Positions 36,141 through 47,351 of a stretch of 64,000 nt of DNA are shown here, one piece after another. This stretch comes from Misgurnus anguillicaudatus (lineage: Eukaryota > Chordata > Actinopteri > Cypriniformes > Cobitidae). Made by a program: the position numbers and the translations under genes. The stretch is from positions 5,398,501 to 5,462,500 of the forward strand of contig NW_027395283.1 in the NCBI RefSeq assembly GCF_027580225.2, given 5' to 3'. Within the stretch, counting starts at the first letter, position 1, and the number at the start of each line of letters is the position of its first letter. A model generated the notes under the pieces. The model saw only the letters and a program-made list of their open reading frames with translations, did not search any database and was not told where the DNA came from.

Positions 36141-37099
36141 GTGAGTAGAGCTCATTTAAATAAATGTTTAAAGTAAACTCATGCAGTTTCATTTAAATCC
36201 TAGAATATAAATATTAGAAATAAATGTAAATTGATCTGCTGCTGTTATAGGCTGTGTATCCTTTAAACCCAACAAACAGAAAATATGAAGTGTACATGAA
36301 CAACACTTGATGCTTTGTCAGATCAACACAATAAGAATTCAATCCAATGTCTGAGTCTGTTTACTAACTGTGATGTTGAGTTTGTTCACTCCAGGATTTA
36401 ATACTGTGATCTTACTCTTCTTACACATTATATATGATGTTTGTTAATGAGGTTTGTTTGATAGGCCGACACCTCTATAGTTATGCACACTTGACTAGAT
36501 GTTCATCTTAAACTCTTTTTATAACAAGTTTTTATTTCATGTTTTAAGCATTATTTATCAAATCATCTGAATACAGACTGAAATAACAACACAAACACAA
36601 TATATACACAACAGATAAACAGAAAGTACAGATGATAAATGATACAGATGAAGATTAGGAAAAAGAAGAGAAAGTTAACTCTTAAAATCTGATGGACACT
36701 TCACACAACTCTCTGTCGAGCTTTGACATTGATGCTGTTTCTCTTTATTTACACGACTGTCAACCTCCAGGACTTTTAAAATAAAGCATCACCTTCATTT
36801 TCTTACTGTTTGTGTGTGAACTCATAAAACTGTCAGTGTGTCATTATATTATACTACATACATATCAATACATTCATCTCTTACATTGACATCAAATATT
36901 CAGAGGAAATAGATGAAATGTGTTTTTGTATTGTTGTAGCTCATGTGTATGTGATAAACAGATTGTTGACATGTTTATTTTGTTGAAGATTTCATTTCTA
37001 TCACTGACTGACAGCACTAATAGTTTGTTTTTCTATCTCTTCATCTGACACTGATGATGATCTCATATCTGATTGACTTTCTCTTTCATTTTTATTTAG
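36141..37099. other. last intron of NLR gene 1
   Basis: AT-rich, with a polypyrimidine acceptor CATTTTTATTTAG at 37,087-37,099. No other feature is seen. Confidence 0.5.
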
Positions 37100-37121
37100 G
37101 ACTCATAATCAGAGACTGTAA
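37100..37121 (+). CDS. NLR gene 1, terminal coding exon
   Basis: After TTTAG the exon completes the split TGG codon of the LRR exon and reads THNQRL then TAA at 37,119-37,121. The phase match to the preceding exon and the immediate stop are why I place the end here. A short tail of this kind is usual for the LRR-terminated fish NLR class. The 3' untranslated region follows. Confidence 0.7.
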
Positions 37122-37460
37122 AGATGTCTGTCTGATCTTCAGTATGATCTGATGGTGAATAAGAAGACACAATAGTGACATCACTTCCTCTTAACCGTAT
37201 GAGTTGATTATTCAGTACAGGATCTGATCTGTGACTTTATCCAAATCTGACTATTTAAATTTTGAATTTTGACTATTTTTTATTGAAGTTTATCAATGTC
37301 TTACTGAAATAGACAAAGACAGATGAAAGCAGATGTTGCTCTTTCAGTATTGATGAGGTCTTTCCAGATGTGAAAGCTGCTCATTTAGACACTAATCCTC
37401 CTCCATACCAACAGAAATGAAGACTTTTGATGTGAGCACTGATAACAAAGACCTACTACA

Positions 37461-37466
37461 AATAAA
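37461..37466 (+). terminator. candidate polyadenylation signal
   Basis: AATAAA lies 340 bases after the stop codon of NLR gene 1. Another AATAAA occurs near 37,846, so the real cleavage site is uncertain. Confidence 0.4.
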
Positions 37467-38849
37467 ACAAACATAAATCTATGCTAACTATAGTTAAGTC
37501 ATGCTTGATTTTCTTAAGGACGATTCATCTCATGTGCATTACATCTCATGGTGCTTTCATTCTTCACTCATTCATGTCAGTACAGTCTGCACACCAGCGA
37601 CATCTCGTGGACTTTGATTGTATTGCATCAAATGAGTCATTCTGGACCAAACCCGAACTCAAAAGTAATATTTAATACATTTATAAACTGATGATTTTAC
37701 CCCTGATGATGTAAAACATTTCTGTTAGTGTTGATGTAAAACTAAGAGTAAACACAACGTGTCAGAATTTATGTGTGAAACAGGTCGAGTCATTCACTGT
37801 CTCTCTTTCATCTTTCTCTGAATCTCTCTCTCTCTCTGTGACATGAAATAAACATATTCAATAATCTAAACTTTACTGATATTAATTGTGCAGACATCAG
37901 TTGTATGTCGCTTACTGATAACTGTAAAGATGAAATGAGCGTAATTTACAGTTTTAATACAGTGACATAAAGTTTAATAAAATGATAAACTTGACATTTC
38001 AGCTTTGGTCTATCGCTGTTGATTATCTGTCAGACGCTTTCTGAACGGTAGAGTCAAACTGCACCATCTAGTGGACAAACATAAACTTTATAATAAATTT
38101 ACAATAAAACACAACACATTCTATGCCTAATTCAAAATAAATTTAAAAACAAAACAGTAAATTCATACTCAGTGAACAGTGAATAACCGAAAACTAAACA
38201 CAAATAGATGATGAACCTGAACAAAGGAGAAATCCTGTCAGAGAGAGGTAAAGTTTAGGTTATTTAAGTGATTATGTTTGTAGTTTTCAAGGTGATGTAG
38301 CTGACATTGATTATTATTACAAACTTGTATGCAATGAACCTCAAACACACAAAGAAGCTGAAACATCAGAGAAGACAGATGAGTGAGTTAAGATTATAGA
38401 TGAAGAGATGAAGTCTATAAAGTGTTAACGTTTACTCTGACCAGTCTACATGAAGATAAAGAATTAGTGAGTGTGTCTACACTATTAAGAAAAACAGTGA
38501 TGAACAGATAAATACAAAGCACGATATGATGTCAAAGGTTAAAGTCAAGAGAGAGATGTGAACCATGACGAGACTTTTACTACAACTGCCAGTTCTACGA
38601 GATACTGAAACAGAAAACAGTTCAGGAAAATATGATTGTTCATCAAATGGATGTAAAGACAGAATATTTACATGAACCAATAAAATGACATTTATATGAA
38701 ACAACCAGAGGATTACGAGATAAAATCTCAAAGTAATACAAAACTGATGTGTATAAACTGAAAAAAATCACTGTATGGACAGCTGATATAATTGATAGAA
38801 GTACTACAAGTTACTGCATTAACATGAACAAAAATGATCCTCATGAAGA
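37467..38849. other. intergenic sequence between the two NLR genes
   Basis: AT-rich with CT-repeat patches near 37,810. No coding region can be supported. Confidence 0.45.
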
Positions 38850-39165
38850 CTAAAAGACAGCCTACTGTTACACTGTCCACATGTGAAGCTGAGTTTATGA
38901 CATTAACTGTGACTGTACACGAGTGTTAGAAAACATTGATGGACTGAAATATCAATCTAGACTTTATGAAGACAATCAGGGTGTCATAGCATCAGCAAAA
39001 AATCCTGTAAACATGTGGACATTAAATGTCATTTTGTGAGGTCTGTGATAAAGGAGGACAGAATTAGTCTGAGATACTGTCCAACTGATGATATGATTGA
39101 AGATATACTAACAAAACCAGCAACAAACATCATGACATTTAACTCATTTATGTTTGCTGTATGAA
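38850..39165 (+). pseudogene. Ty1/Copia RNase H and Pol C-terminus remnant
   Basis: Translated pieces match the end of Copia Pol: RQPTVTLSTCEAEFMT, then after a shift NIDGLKYQSRLYEDNQGVIA with AKNPVN, and after a further shift HVDIKCHFVRSV, DRISLRYCPTDDMIEDILTK. The acidic residues of RNase H (CEAE, EDNQ) and the HVDIK and TDDMIADxLTK-type motifs are diagnostic. There are two or more frameshifts and at least one stop. A possible LTR start (TGTTAAGATTTA after a GTGGG purine run) is at about 39,201. Confidence 0.8.
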
Positions 39166-39200
39166 TTTTCTTCTGTTGAAATGATCAAATAGAAATGTGG

Positions 39201-39600
39201 GTGTTAAGATTTATAAGTATTGTGCTCTCATTTATATTTGATTTGTTTAACTTTTATTTTTTGTGAGCCACCCAATCACATTGCAGAGTGTATGTCATGT
39301 GACCTAATCAGTGACTGAATGAATTTTCATTTTCATGATGGTAGTTTGTGAAGTTGTTACAGGATAAATTTCCAACCATTTGGAATGAGAATCTACCAAA
39401 ATCTTTCTCAAGGGTCCTGTATAATCCACATGTGTGACCATCAGACATCAGATGATCACAGCCAGAACGCTCGTGTCGATGGTGCCGGCCGGTGATCAGA
39501 CCCACACTCTGTGTCTGAGCTGTGATACGAGACAGAGCTGTGATCAGACCTCATATCTGATCATGTGACAGTCTTTGTGTCTGTAATGTCTCTCCTTACA
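39201..39600. other. possible Copia 3' LTR remnant and flanking sequence
   Basis: The stretch follows the Copia Pol end and begins with TGTTAAG after a purine run, as LTRs do. Its far limit is not visible. GATCAGAC/CTGTGATCAGA direct repeats occur near 39,495-39,560. Confidence 0.3.
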
Positions 39601-39607
39601 CACTTAC

Positions 39608-39779
39608 GTGCTACAACCTGCAGGTTAAGGACACAGGTGCTCTTTCCTATGATGTTTGACGCAGTGCACTGATACAGGCCGGATGTGCTGGTGCTGATGT
39701 TTCTCAGTGTCCCTGCATCTGATCTGAGAACAGCACCATCAGTTATCTTATACATTTCATTCATTTGCACATTCAACAC
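39608..39779 (-). pseudogene. immunoglobulin C2-type domain exon remnant
   Basis: Minus-strand translation contains [18 protein letters not shown] followed by [14 protein letters not shown], the F-G strand signature of CTX/VSIG-like adhesion receptors (TSGxYxCxASN..G...C). A donor consensus C followed by GTAAGT stands right after LQVVA (from 39,607 down), as expected for an Ig exon. The first half of the domain is missing and no neighbouring exons are seen, so it is an exon relic or part of a gene not otherwise in this window. Which receptor it came from is unclear. Confidence 0.6.
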
Positions 39780-40077
39780 ACACTTTAGATTTCAGTGGAG
39801 AAAATAAAGAAACTGTGAATAATGTTTCTATTGTCTATGACACACTGCAGAATAACTGTAATAACACAAATGTCCTGTAGGTGGCAGTGGAGGCGGAGTT
39901 TTCTTTACATCTTTTAATGTATAAAGTCTGATAATTATCTTGATATTTTGTCTTTTTATTCAATGAAATGTTTATGTACGCACAATTATATTTTATCTAC
40001 AATTAATCTTTTAAACTAAAAGTGTGTGTTTTTTTAAGACCTCGCTGTGTTTATTAAATCAAACACTTGATAAAGTT
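39780..40077. other. intergenic, no feature seen
   Basis: AT-rich sequence upstream of the duplicated NLR block; nothing recognisable. Confidence 0.4.
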
Positions 40078-40613
40078 CACACTATGATAAATACATGAAT
40101 GTAAATGTAGTTCACACAAATAATAAAATATCACTTAGTCTACATTATATTAAACCCATATGACTTTATTAGGTTTACATTAGTTCAACAAAAGAGGAGT
40201 AATTTTGATTTGAGTTTAATTCTTGTTAATGCTGATGTGCTCTTTGTTTCATGCAGTGAATGTAAACATATTGACTCACATTAATGATTAAGTCTCGTTT
40301 ATAAATTAAATCTGTTAAATTATTTGTAATCAGATGTTTAATGTTTGTTTACTGTCAGCAGAGGGAGAAACACCTCAAACACTTCCTTATACAATAGTGA
40401 CGTCACAGATGAAAGTGAAAGTAAATTGTTTCGTGTTTATCTTCCGCCATTTTAAACAGGTAGAGTTGATTTCTTAACATATCGATGATCAAATTGATTA
40501 ATATAACACGTATAAATAGCTTTACAGGTATTTTTGTGTGTGTAGTTGATGTAAAAGTTGTAGTATTTTGAGAAAGTGAATCCAGTTTGATTGTGATGAC
40601 AGCGAGTGTTCAG
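40078..40613 (+). promoter_or_regulatory. promoter and 5' leader of NLR gene 2
   Basis: Homologous to 2,524-3,052. The leader is interrupted at 40,611-40,613 (CAG) by a pair of transposons and resumes at 45,795, where GTGTGTTCAG then GTGAGA (45,808) gives a likely donor for the untranslated first exon. The pair therefore sits about 10 bases upstream of the splice donor, inside the leader exon. Confidence 0.6.
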
Positions 40614-43600
40614 GGGTGTATTCCAGAAAGCAGGGTAAATTTACCATCAGATTAACCCTGAACTTTGGGTTGATCAACCCCAAACTTGCTTACTCTGGGT
40701 ATGTCGGTTCCAAAACACAGTTTTTGGGCTCTATCTTACACCCGGCGCAATGCAGCGCAATGCGCGACGCAAGTGTTTTTCGCTAGTTTCCACCCTAATT
40801 TTCACGTTTAGCGCCGCGTTGTTTAAATAGCAAATGCATTTGCGCCCCCTTTTGCGCCCATGGGCGTTCTGGTCTGAAAATGAGGTGTGTTCAGGCGCAT
40901 TGTTGGCGCGTTGCTATTTTGAGGCAACTAAAATAGACTACGCCATTGACCAACAAAAACCTGGTCTAAAGTCTAAAGTCAATGGCGCAATATGTTTTAT
41001 GTTATTTAAAGAGCGCATTAGTAAAATGCGCCTATAAACGGGAGGACAACGCGGGTTTGCTTATCACAAAGTACATGAATGCGCAGCAGCACAAAAAATG
41101 CTTTTAAATATGAAAGATTGAAGGATTGAATGTAAAAGATTATTATTGAGTCTCTTTGACATATTTATAAATGAGGACTAATTATGAGACGTTAGAAGGC
41201 GCAAAGAGCTGCTTTACCTGCAGCCTGGTAAGTAAATAAATGCTTTGCTTTGAACAAATGCGTCTGTTTTTAAATGTTTTTTTTTTAATGCTACCTCACG
41301 GATTTATTGTATATGATGTACCTGTGGATATGGTGAGATGAGAAACATTTGTAAGTAATGCTTAAAAAAACTCTTTGCTAAAAAAAACGCTGTCCAAAGT
41401 GCTGAAACGTGAGGAGAGCCGTTTGTAATTTCTTTATCTCCTGTTTGTTACAAATAAAGTATTTTTAGAGTACAAACCTTATCTTACATACTTGTAAATT
41501 ATGTTTTGATGATATTGGATAGCCATACATTTAAAGCAATTACAAGCCTGCTTTTTACTTCCATGACTAAAAGAAAACGGGTTTTAAAGGTTTTAATAAA
41601 AAAAAAAAACAATTTCAATACAAGTGAAAAACAACACAATTATTTAACATTAATCTTAAACTGGGGATCTTCTAGCTCCGCTTAGTTTTTCAGTTTACAA
41701 AGTCCGTCATCTAAATAGGGATTAGACATAGCGCCAGCGCAACTTGCTTTTAAAGGGAATGAGAGCTGTGACTCTCATTGGTTTACTGCATGTTACGCCC
41801 AAAATACTCCCATTACAATAGGACTAACCCTTTTAGACCATGCGCTCGGCGCAAAAAATTTTTTTCCCGTCGTTAAATTAGCAAAAGTGGATTCGGACAC
41901 GCCCATTTAGACGTTGCGCTGTGCGATTTAGACAATGCGCTTAGATCGTTAAAATAGGGCCCTAAGAGTTAGTTCAATCAACCCTCTTAAAGTAACCCAG
42001 AGTTAATGCGCGCTCACGGCAACAACATAAAGGCATTGTCAATGGATCACAGATTTCACGAGTCACAATGGAAACGTCAGAGAACTTAAAAGTTTTTAAA
42101 TGAGAAATAACATTATAAACCAATACTTTCTGTCAAAATCAATGTTTTATAATCGGCTTAGAAGTGTGTGATTACAAAACAGATAAAATTAATTAATTAA
42201 ATAATTAATACGAACCTATTTTACCCCATTTAAGTCCAATATTATATGTGTCTCAACGAACCTATTTTACCCCATTTAAGTCCAATATTATATGTGTCTC
42301 AACGAAAATACACATAATATTATTTAAATATTATTTAAAAGCCTGTAAAAATAATCATAGATTTTATATATGATTTTAAATATATTAATTATATCTAATT
42401 AGATATATCTAATTAGATATAATTAGACATAATTAAGATTATATTTTCTCTTACAAAAATTAACAATGGTTTTACTACAGTTAAAACAAAAAACATGGTA
42501 ACAGTAAAACCATGGTAACCACAAAATAACCATGGTTCTGACAACAATGGTTTTCAAAAACCATAGTTAAACCATGGTTAGTGTAGTAAAACCATGGTTT
42601 TGCTGATCAAAGCCCCCCAAAAAAACATGGTTACCACAACTTTACACCAATAAAAACATGGTTAATTTTCGTAAAGGTTGTGGCACATCAAGTGCATAAT
42701 CTGTCATAAGGCTTACAGTTTTTTTTAGATATGATTGTATTGTGTATGCATAAAATGCACTATGATTATATTCACTATATTGTACTTATTTCACTTCTGC
42801 TCCTTTGGGTGACCCTGTTTAGTTTTTGGACTTTCCATTGTATGACACTGTATCACCTTGGAACTTTAGATTAATCTCAAATTATCTAGTAAGTGAAAGA
42901 TGAGGTTATTTATGAATTGACAAAATTGATACGGAATGTACTTTATTGTTAACATTAATTAACTGATGGAAATGTGTTTCATACATACACTGATATTTGG
43001 AGATATATTAATAATGAACATAATTAAATGTATTTAGTCCACACACAAATATGAATCAATTTTTATTAATAATGGACATAATTTAATGTGTAGTAATTAG
43101 TCCAATCACAAATATCAATCCATGTTATTAAAAAACTGTTTCTTTAAAGAAAAATCACAATTTTTTAAGAAAGCAATAAATATTTGCCACTGTAAATGTA
43201 ATAAAATAAATGCTTTAACATTGTAATATTATGCAAAATATATGCTTCCACGCCCGCTGCACGCTCATCATATGTACACGCATGCGCAGACATCCTCCGG
43301 AGCCTCGTTTTATTAACTAAAATGAACTTATCCTGCAACATAATCTGCTCCGGAGCAGGTTATCTTCAGAGAGTCAGTTGCTGTGGTTACTTACATAACC
43401 CGAAAGTTACCTCAGTTTTTGGAACCGACAGCAGAGGTTATCCGCTTACTTACTCCTAAACTTACCCGGGTAAGTCACATAACCTGCTTTCTGGAATACA
43501 CCCCAGGGGTGTATTCCAGAAAGCAGGGTTAATTTACCATCAGATTAACCCCGAACTCTGGGTTGATCAACCCCAAACTTGCTTACTCGGGGTATGTCGG

Positions 43601-46600
43601 TTCCAAAACACAGTTTAAGAGTTAGTTCAATCAACTCGCTGAAAGTAACCCAGAGTTAACGCGCGCTCACGGTAACAACATAAAGGCATTGTCAATGGAT
43701 CGCAGATTTCACGAGTCACCATGGAAACGTCAGAGAACTTAAAAGTTTTTAAATGAGAAATAACATTATAAACCAATATTTTCTGGCAAAATCAACGTTT
43801 TATAATCGGCTTAGAAGTGCGTGATTACAAAACAGATAAAATTAATTAATTAAATAATTAATACGAACCTATTTTACCCCATTTAAGTCCAATATTATAT
43901 GTGTCTCAAACGAAAATACACACAATATCATTTAAAATAATCTAAAACAATCTAAAATAATTAATATAGTAAAAATAATTATAGATTTTATATATGATTG
44001 TAAACATATGAATTATGAATATCTTTTCCCTTGTGAAAAGTAACAATGGTTTTACTACAGTAAAAAAACATGGTTACAGTAAAACCATGGTTCTGCTGAT
44101 AGTAATCAATGCACCAAAAAAAAAAAAAACATGGTTACTACAACTATACACCAATAAACCATGGTTAATTTCACAAGGGTTGTGGCACATAAAGTGCAAA
44201 TCTGTCATAAGGCTTATTTAAAGTTTTTTTTTTTTAGATATGATTGTATTGTTTAGGCATAAAATGCACTATGATAATATTCACTATATTGTACTTATTT
44301 TACTTCTGCTCCTTTGGGTGACCCTGTTTAGTTTTAGGACTTTCCTTGTATGACACTGTGTCACCATCTTTTTTAACATTTACTTATCTGATAAATGCAC
44401 CCTCTTTTAATTGTAAAGCTTCCTTACAGTCCTTACATATTTTCAATAATTTTGTGTAATGCTTTTCAGTACACTACACTAAAAATGATCATTCATTTGC
44501 ATTGGACGATTAGGATCTGCTGTGACAGAAGTGGAGAATAGAAATGTTACATTAGTGTCAATAGTAATAATGTTCTAATATATCCTGTATCATCTAATAT
44601 AACCAAATATCTCAATTTCCCTTTGGCTCAAAAATGACAGCTCAGGAAAGCACAAAAGGCCCATTTTAAAGAAAAAAAGGTGATTTAGAAAAAGACCAAC
44701 AATAGATCAAATGTAGAGAGGGGGCTACAGATCTGAAGTGCATGTTTAAGAAATAAATATGATACTATGGAATATATATTTATAATTTCATTTCATTGTG
44801 TACATGATTCTAACTGATATAATAGAAAATCTCTGACCACTATGCCATATCTGTGATTAAATGGTGTTTCACCAAATGAAGTCTGTGTTTCACCTGTGTC
44901 ATTCTGTGGGTCAGTATTAAATCATGCCTGTGCTTCATGGGTGTCATTCTGTGGGTCAGGTTAGATGCACATGCCTATCAGAGACTGCAGGCAGGGGTAA
45001 CTTCTGTCCCTCAGTAATTATTATTTTGATAGGCATCATGTGTTTCTATTTGTTACTGTAACATTGGCACATTGTCACTTAAGTAAAATATGTTAAGATT
45101 TCTGGCTCAATATTGACAATGTATTTGCACACACAATTTATTAGAACTTTAGATTCATTTCAAATTATCTAGTAAGTGAAAGATGAGGTTATTTATGAAT
45201 TGACCAAATTTAAATAGAAATGTACTTGTTAACATAAATTAACTGATGGAAATGTGTTTCATACAGCTACTGAAATTTGGAGATATATTAATGATGAACA
45301 TAATTAAATGTATAGTATTTAGTCCGAACACAAATATAAATAATTTTTTATCAATAATGAACATAATTAAATTTATAGTAATTAGTCCAATCACAAATAA
45401 CAATCCATGTTATTAAAAAAAATGTTTCTTTAAAGAAAATATCGTAAATGTTTAAAGACGGCAATAAATATTCGCGACTGTAAATGTAATAAAATAAATG
45501 CTTTAATGTTGTTGTAATATTATGCAAAATATATGCTTCCACGCCCGCTGCACGCTCATCATAAGTACACGCATGCGCAGACATTCTCCGGAGCCCTTGT
45601 TTTTTAACTAAAATGAACTTACCCTGCAACATAACCTGCTCCGGAGTAGGTTTTCTTCAGAGAGTCAGTTGCTATGGTTACTTACATAACCCGAAAGTTA
45701 CCTCCGTTTTTGGAACCGAAAGCAGAGGTTATCCGCTTACTTACTCCTAAACATACCCGGGTAAGTCACATAACCTGCTTTCTGGAATACACCCCAGGTG
45801 TGTTCAGGTGAGATGAGACGCTTTTCTCTTCCTCATTCATAGTTTCTTTAAAGGACAGATTCACTCTTTTAAATTCAATCATTTCTTATCTTTAAATTAC
45901 TGTCAACAAGTTGATCTATCAATACTTAAAGTCGTTGAAAACATTAAGAGACTTCAAAATTATTTTAATTTTTCTGAATTTACTGTTTATAGATGGTGAA
46001 ATTATTTATGCTATGTTTCAATACTGTTAAGCATTTATTTGCAGAAATTTAAACAAAATGGTCAAAATAACAAAAGATGTTATGTTATTAAATACAAAGA
46101 AATCAAAATAATATGATTTTTAAACAACATCTTTCATGTTTCTTGCTATGAGTTCAGTCTTTTACATTGTTGTATGTTTTCATTCAAAGTTTATTTAAAG
46201 ATTTATTCATTTATATTTTTTATATAATTGTTTCTTATCTTAATCTTAGCATTATTTATTGAACGTTTTGCATTGTCTGTGACTCTAAACATCATTTGTG
46301 TTAATATTGTGTTAATGTGAGGTAATGTTGTGTAGTATTTTCTTCAACATTCAGGATTAATTTATCTGAATTATAATGTCTGTTTATTCACTTTGATTTT
46401 AAGTTTATTTTGTGTCTGAATGTTATTTTCATTCAGTATCAGTTGTGGAGATCAGATTGATCAGATTCACCTCTGCAGCTCCATCATGGATCAAACACAA
46501 ACATCAAAACATGAAGATTTTTCTCCAGGATGCAGGTACTTTATATAAACACTTTATTACACAACATTTATATTATAGGGAAATAATTAAGTATTATTTT

Positions 46601-47273
46601 TATCACAATCATTGAAAAATATTAGTAATGTAATTTAAAGTATTAAATCTGTTGTGTGTTATAGTTCAGATCATCAGAAGAGATCAGATTCAGAGTTCAG
46701 TTGTGTGTCTATGAAGAGTGATGCGTCTATGCATCATCCATTACAGTTTAAGAATGAAGAGACAAGACCCACACACAGGTATAAAATATCTTTACTACTA
46801 TTATTGTAGTTTGACATTTTTTTAAAGAGATGAGAAATTATTCTTCATTATTATACAGGACATGTTCACACAGAGAAACACATCTGTGCAAGCACTCAGT
46901 TAAACTTAGTCTTTGTAGTAAAAGATGTAAAGATCATATGAATTTTAAGTTAATAAAGTAATGTGAAAAATCTCACTAATATTAAAGTGTAAAGTGATTC
47001 TTGATTCTCAATCTTGCCGTTCAGACGAATCAGAACAGAATCTGACTGTCAGAGGAGGAAGATTGAACAATCTGAGAATCAACTACAAGACTTGAATGAA
47101 AACATGAATCCTCGTGTTATAAACTCTCTAACTTCACAAAGGACGAGGACACAAGATTACAAAAACAGGAATATTTATAATGCAGACGCTGAGGAAGGAT
47201 TACACTCAGAAACAAACAACAAAGACCAACAACGATTAAGACACACAAGAGCAAAATATACTAACAAACACAG
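40078..47273 (+). CDS. NLR gene 2, 5' part only
   Basis: Whole-gene entry for the paralogue of NLR gene 1. The leader is at about 40.4-40.61 and 45.80 kb, coding exons are at 46,437-46,535, 46,665-46,778 and 47,025-47,273, and all have intact frames and phase 2 borders. The product's N-terminus starts MDQTQTSKHEDFSPGC. From 47,274 to 64,000 I find no FISNA-NACHT, LRR or B30.2 exon; that interval is filled with transposons. Either the rest lies beyond the window, as the large introns of gene 1 would allow, or this is a head-only duplicate. Confidence 0.65.
40398..40421 (+). promoter_or_regulatory. CRE palindrome plus ISRE-like motif, NLR gene 2
   Basis: TGACGTCA is at 40,398-40,405 and GAAAGTGAAAG at 40,411-40,421, the latter a full GAAANNGAAA match. 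The order and near-equal spacing match the gene 1 promoter. Confidence 0.55.
40726..41962. mobile_element. nested element with GGGCYCTATYTTA ends in copy 1
   Basis: Copy 2 lacks this insert (ACACAGTTTAAGAGTTAG at 43,609-43,626), which fixes the boundaries. The ends GGGCTCTATCTTA and TAAAATAGGGCCC are inverted. The interior carries GCGCAATGCGC-rich subterminal repeats at both sides. The flanks (TTT at left, TAA at right, TAA in the empty site) fit a 3-bp duplication with later changes. Confidence 0.75.
42211..42302. repeat. 46-bp tandem duplication in copy 1
   Basis: Two identical 46-bp units starting CGAACCTATTTTACCCCATT stand head to tail at 42,211 and 42,257. Copy 2 has one unit, near 43,864. 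Confidence 0.95.
43507..45794. mobile_element. TIR element, copy 2 of the pair, TSD CAG
   Basis: Same termini as copy 1, 2,288 bp, with CAG at 43,504-43,506 and 45,795-45,797. It is in the same orientation as copy 1. Differences from copy 1 include absence of the nested element and additional AT-rich sequence in the middle (44,400-45,150). Noncoding. Confidence 0.88.
45798..46436. other. leader intron of NLR gene 2
   Basis: Homologous to 3,053-4,240 of gene 1 minus the hAT. The unoccupied hAT target TTGAACGTTTTGCATTGTC lies near 46,260. Ends with TTTTCATTCAG. Confidence 0.6.
46437..46535 (+). CDS. NLR gene 2, coding exon 1
   Basis: The acceptor ATTCAG ends at 46,436, the ATG is at 46,486 (CCATCATGG context) and the donor GTAC is at 46,536. 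The 50 coding bases give MDQTQTSKHEDFSPGC plus two bases. They differ from gene 1 by two adjacent codon changes (TQ to KH). Confidence 0.85.
46665..46778 (+). CDS. NLR gene 2, coding exon 2
   Basis: 114 nt, phase 2-2, between TTATAG and GTATAA. It encodes SSDHQKRSDSEFSCVSMKSD and then ASMHHPLQFKNEETRPTH, the serine-rich linker with a SCVSMKSD motif that recurs in fish NLR N-termini. Intact, unlike the 119-nt counterpart in gene 1. Confidence 0.85.
47025..47273 (+). CDS. NLR gene 2, coding exon 3 (charged, low complexity)
   Basis: 249 nt, phase 2-2, between CCGTTCAG and GTGAGT. It encodes about 83 residues rich in N, Q, R, K and E, such as RRKIEQSENQLQDLNENMN, with some heptad-like spacing but no known domain. 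It probably forms a flexible or weakly coiled spacer before FISNA. No homologous exon is seen in gene 1 between exon 2 and the NACHT exon. The clean splice borders and phase are the main support. Confidence 0.7.
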
Positions 47274-47351
47274 GTGAGTGGGATTACAATGATTAAAAAA
47301 ACAGCTGATAATTGTTAACCCTCGTGTGGTGTTCATATTTTTGTTACTTAA

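Larger units (their letters stand above)
2524..37466 (+). pseudogene. NLR gene 1 (FISNA-NACHT-LRR), probably inactivated
   Basis: Whole-gene entry. Exons lie at 4,241-4,339, 4,468-4,586, 11,877-13,677, 20,614-20,787, 35,967-36,140 and 37,100-37,121, preceded by an untranslated leader near 3.0 kb. Every junction has AG/GT borders and phase 2. The product would be a cytosolic innate-immune sensor with a short N-terminal tail, FISNA, NACHT ATPase with winged-helix region, and only two LRR units, without the B30.2 domain that many fish paralogues have. Two lesions break the frame: 5 extra bases in exon 2 and 1 extra base in the Walker A codons. The other exons are intact and well conserved, so inactivation looks recent; alternatively, one lesion is an assembly error or exon 2 is skipped. 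Introns are inflated by nested transposons. The spread of exons over 34 kb assumes no missed local rearrangement. Confidence 0.72.
40614..43503. mobile_element. TIR element, copy 1 of an end-to-end pair, TSD CAG
   Basis: It begins GGGTGTATTCCAGAAAGCAG and ends CTGCTTTCTGGAATACACCC, about 20-bp near-perfect inverted termini, with CAG at 40,611-40,613 and 43,504-43,506. It is 2,890 bp, including a nested 1.24-kb element and a 46-bp internal tandem duplication. The subterminal CCATGG-rich palindromes (AACCATGGTT type) are shared with copy 2. No transposase is seen. Three-base target duplications suggest PIF/Harbinger-like or CACTA-like mobilisation. Confidence 0.85.

Noticed and set aside
37122..38800. 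B30.2/SPRY exon after the LRR exons
   Set aside because: A phase-matched terminal exon with a stop is present at 37,100, and no SPRY motifs (such as LDP, WEV or LDY segments) are seen downstream.
40726..41962. Perfect TAA target duplication for the nested element
   Set aside because: The left flank reads TTT rather than TAA; the boundary is set by copy 2, but the duplication itself is not exact.
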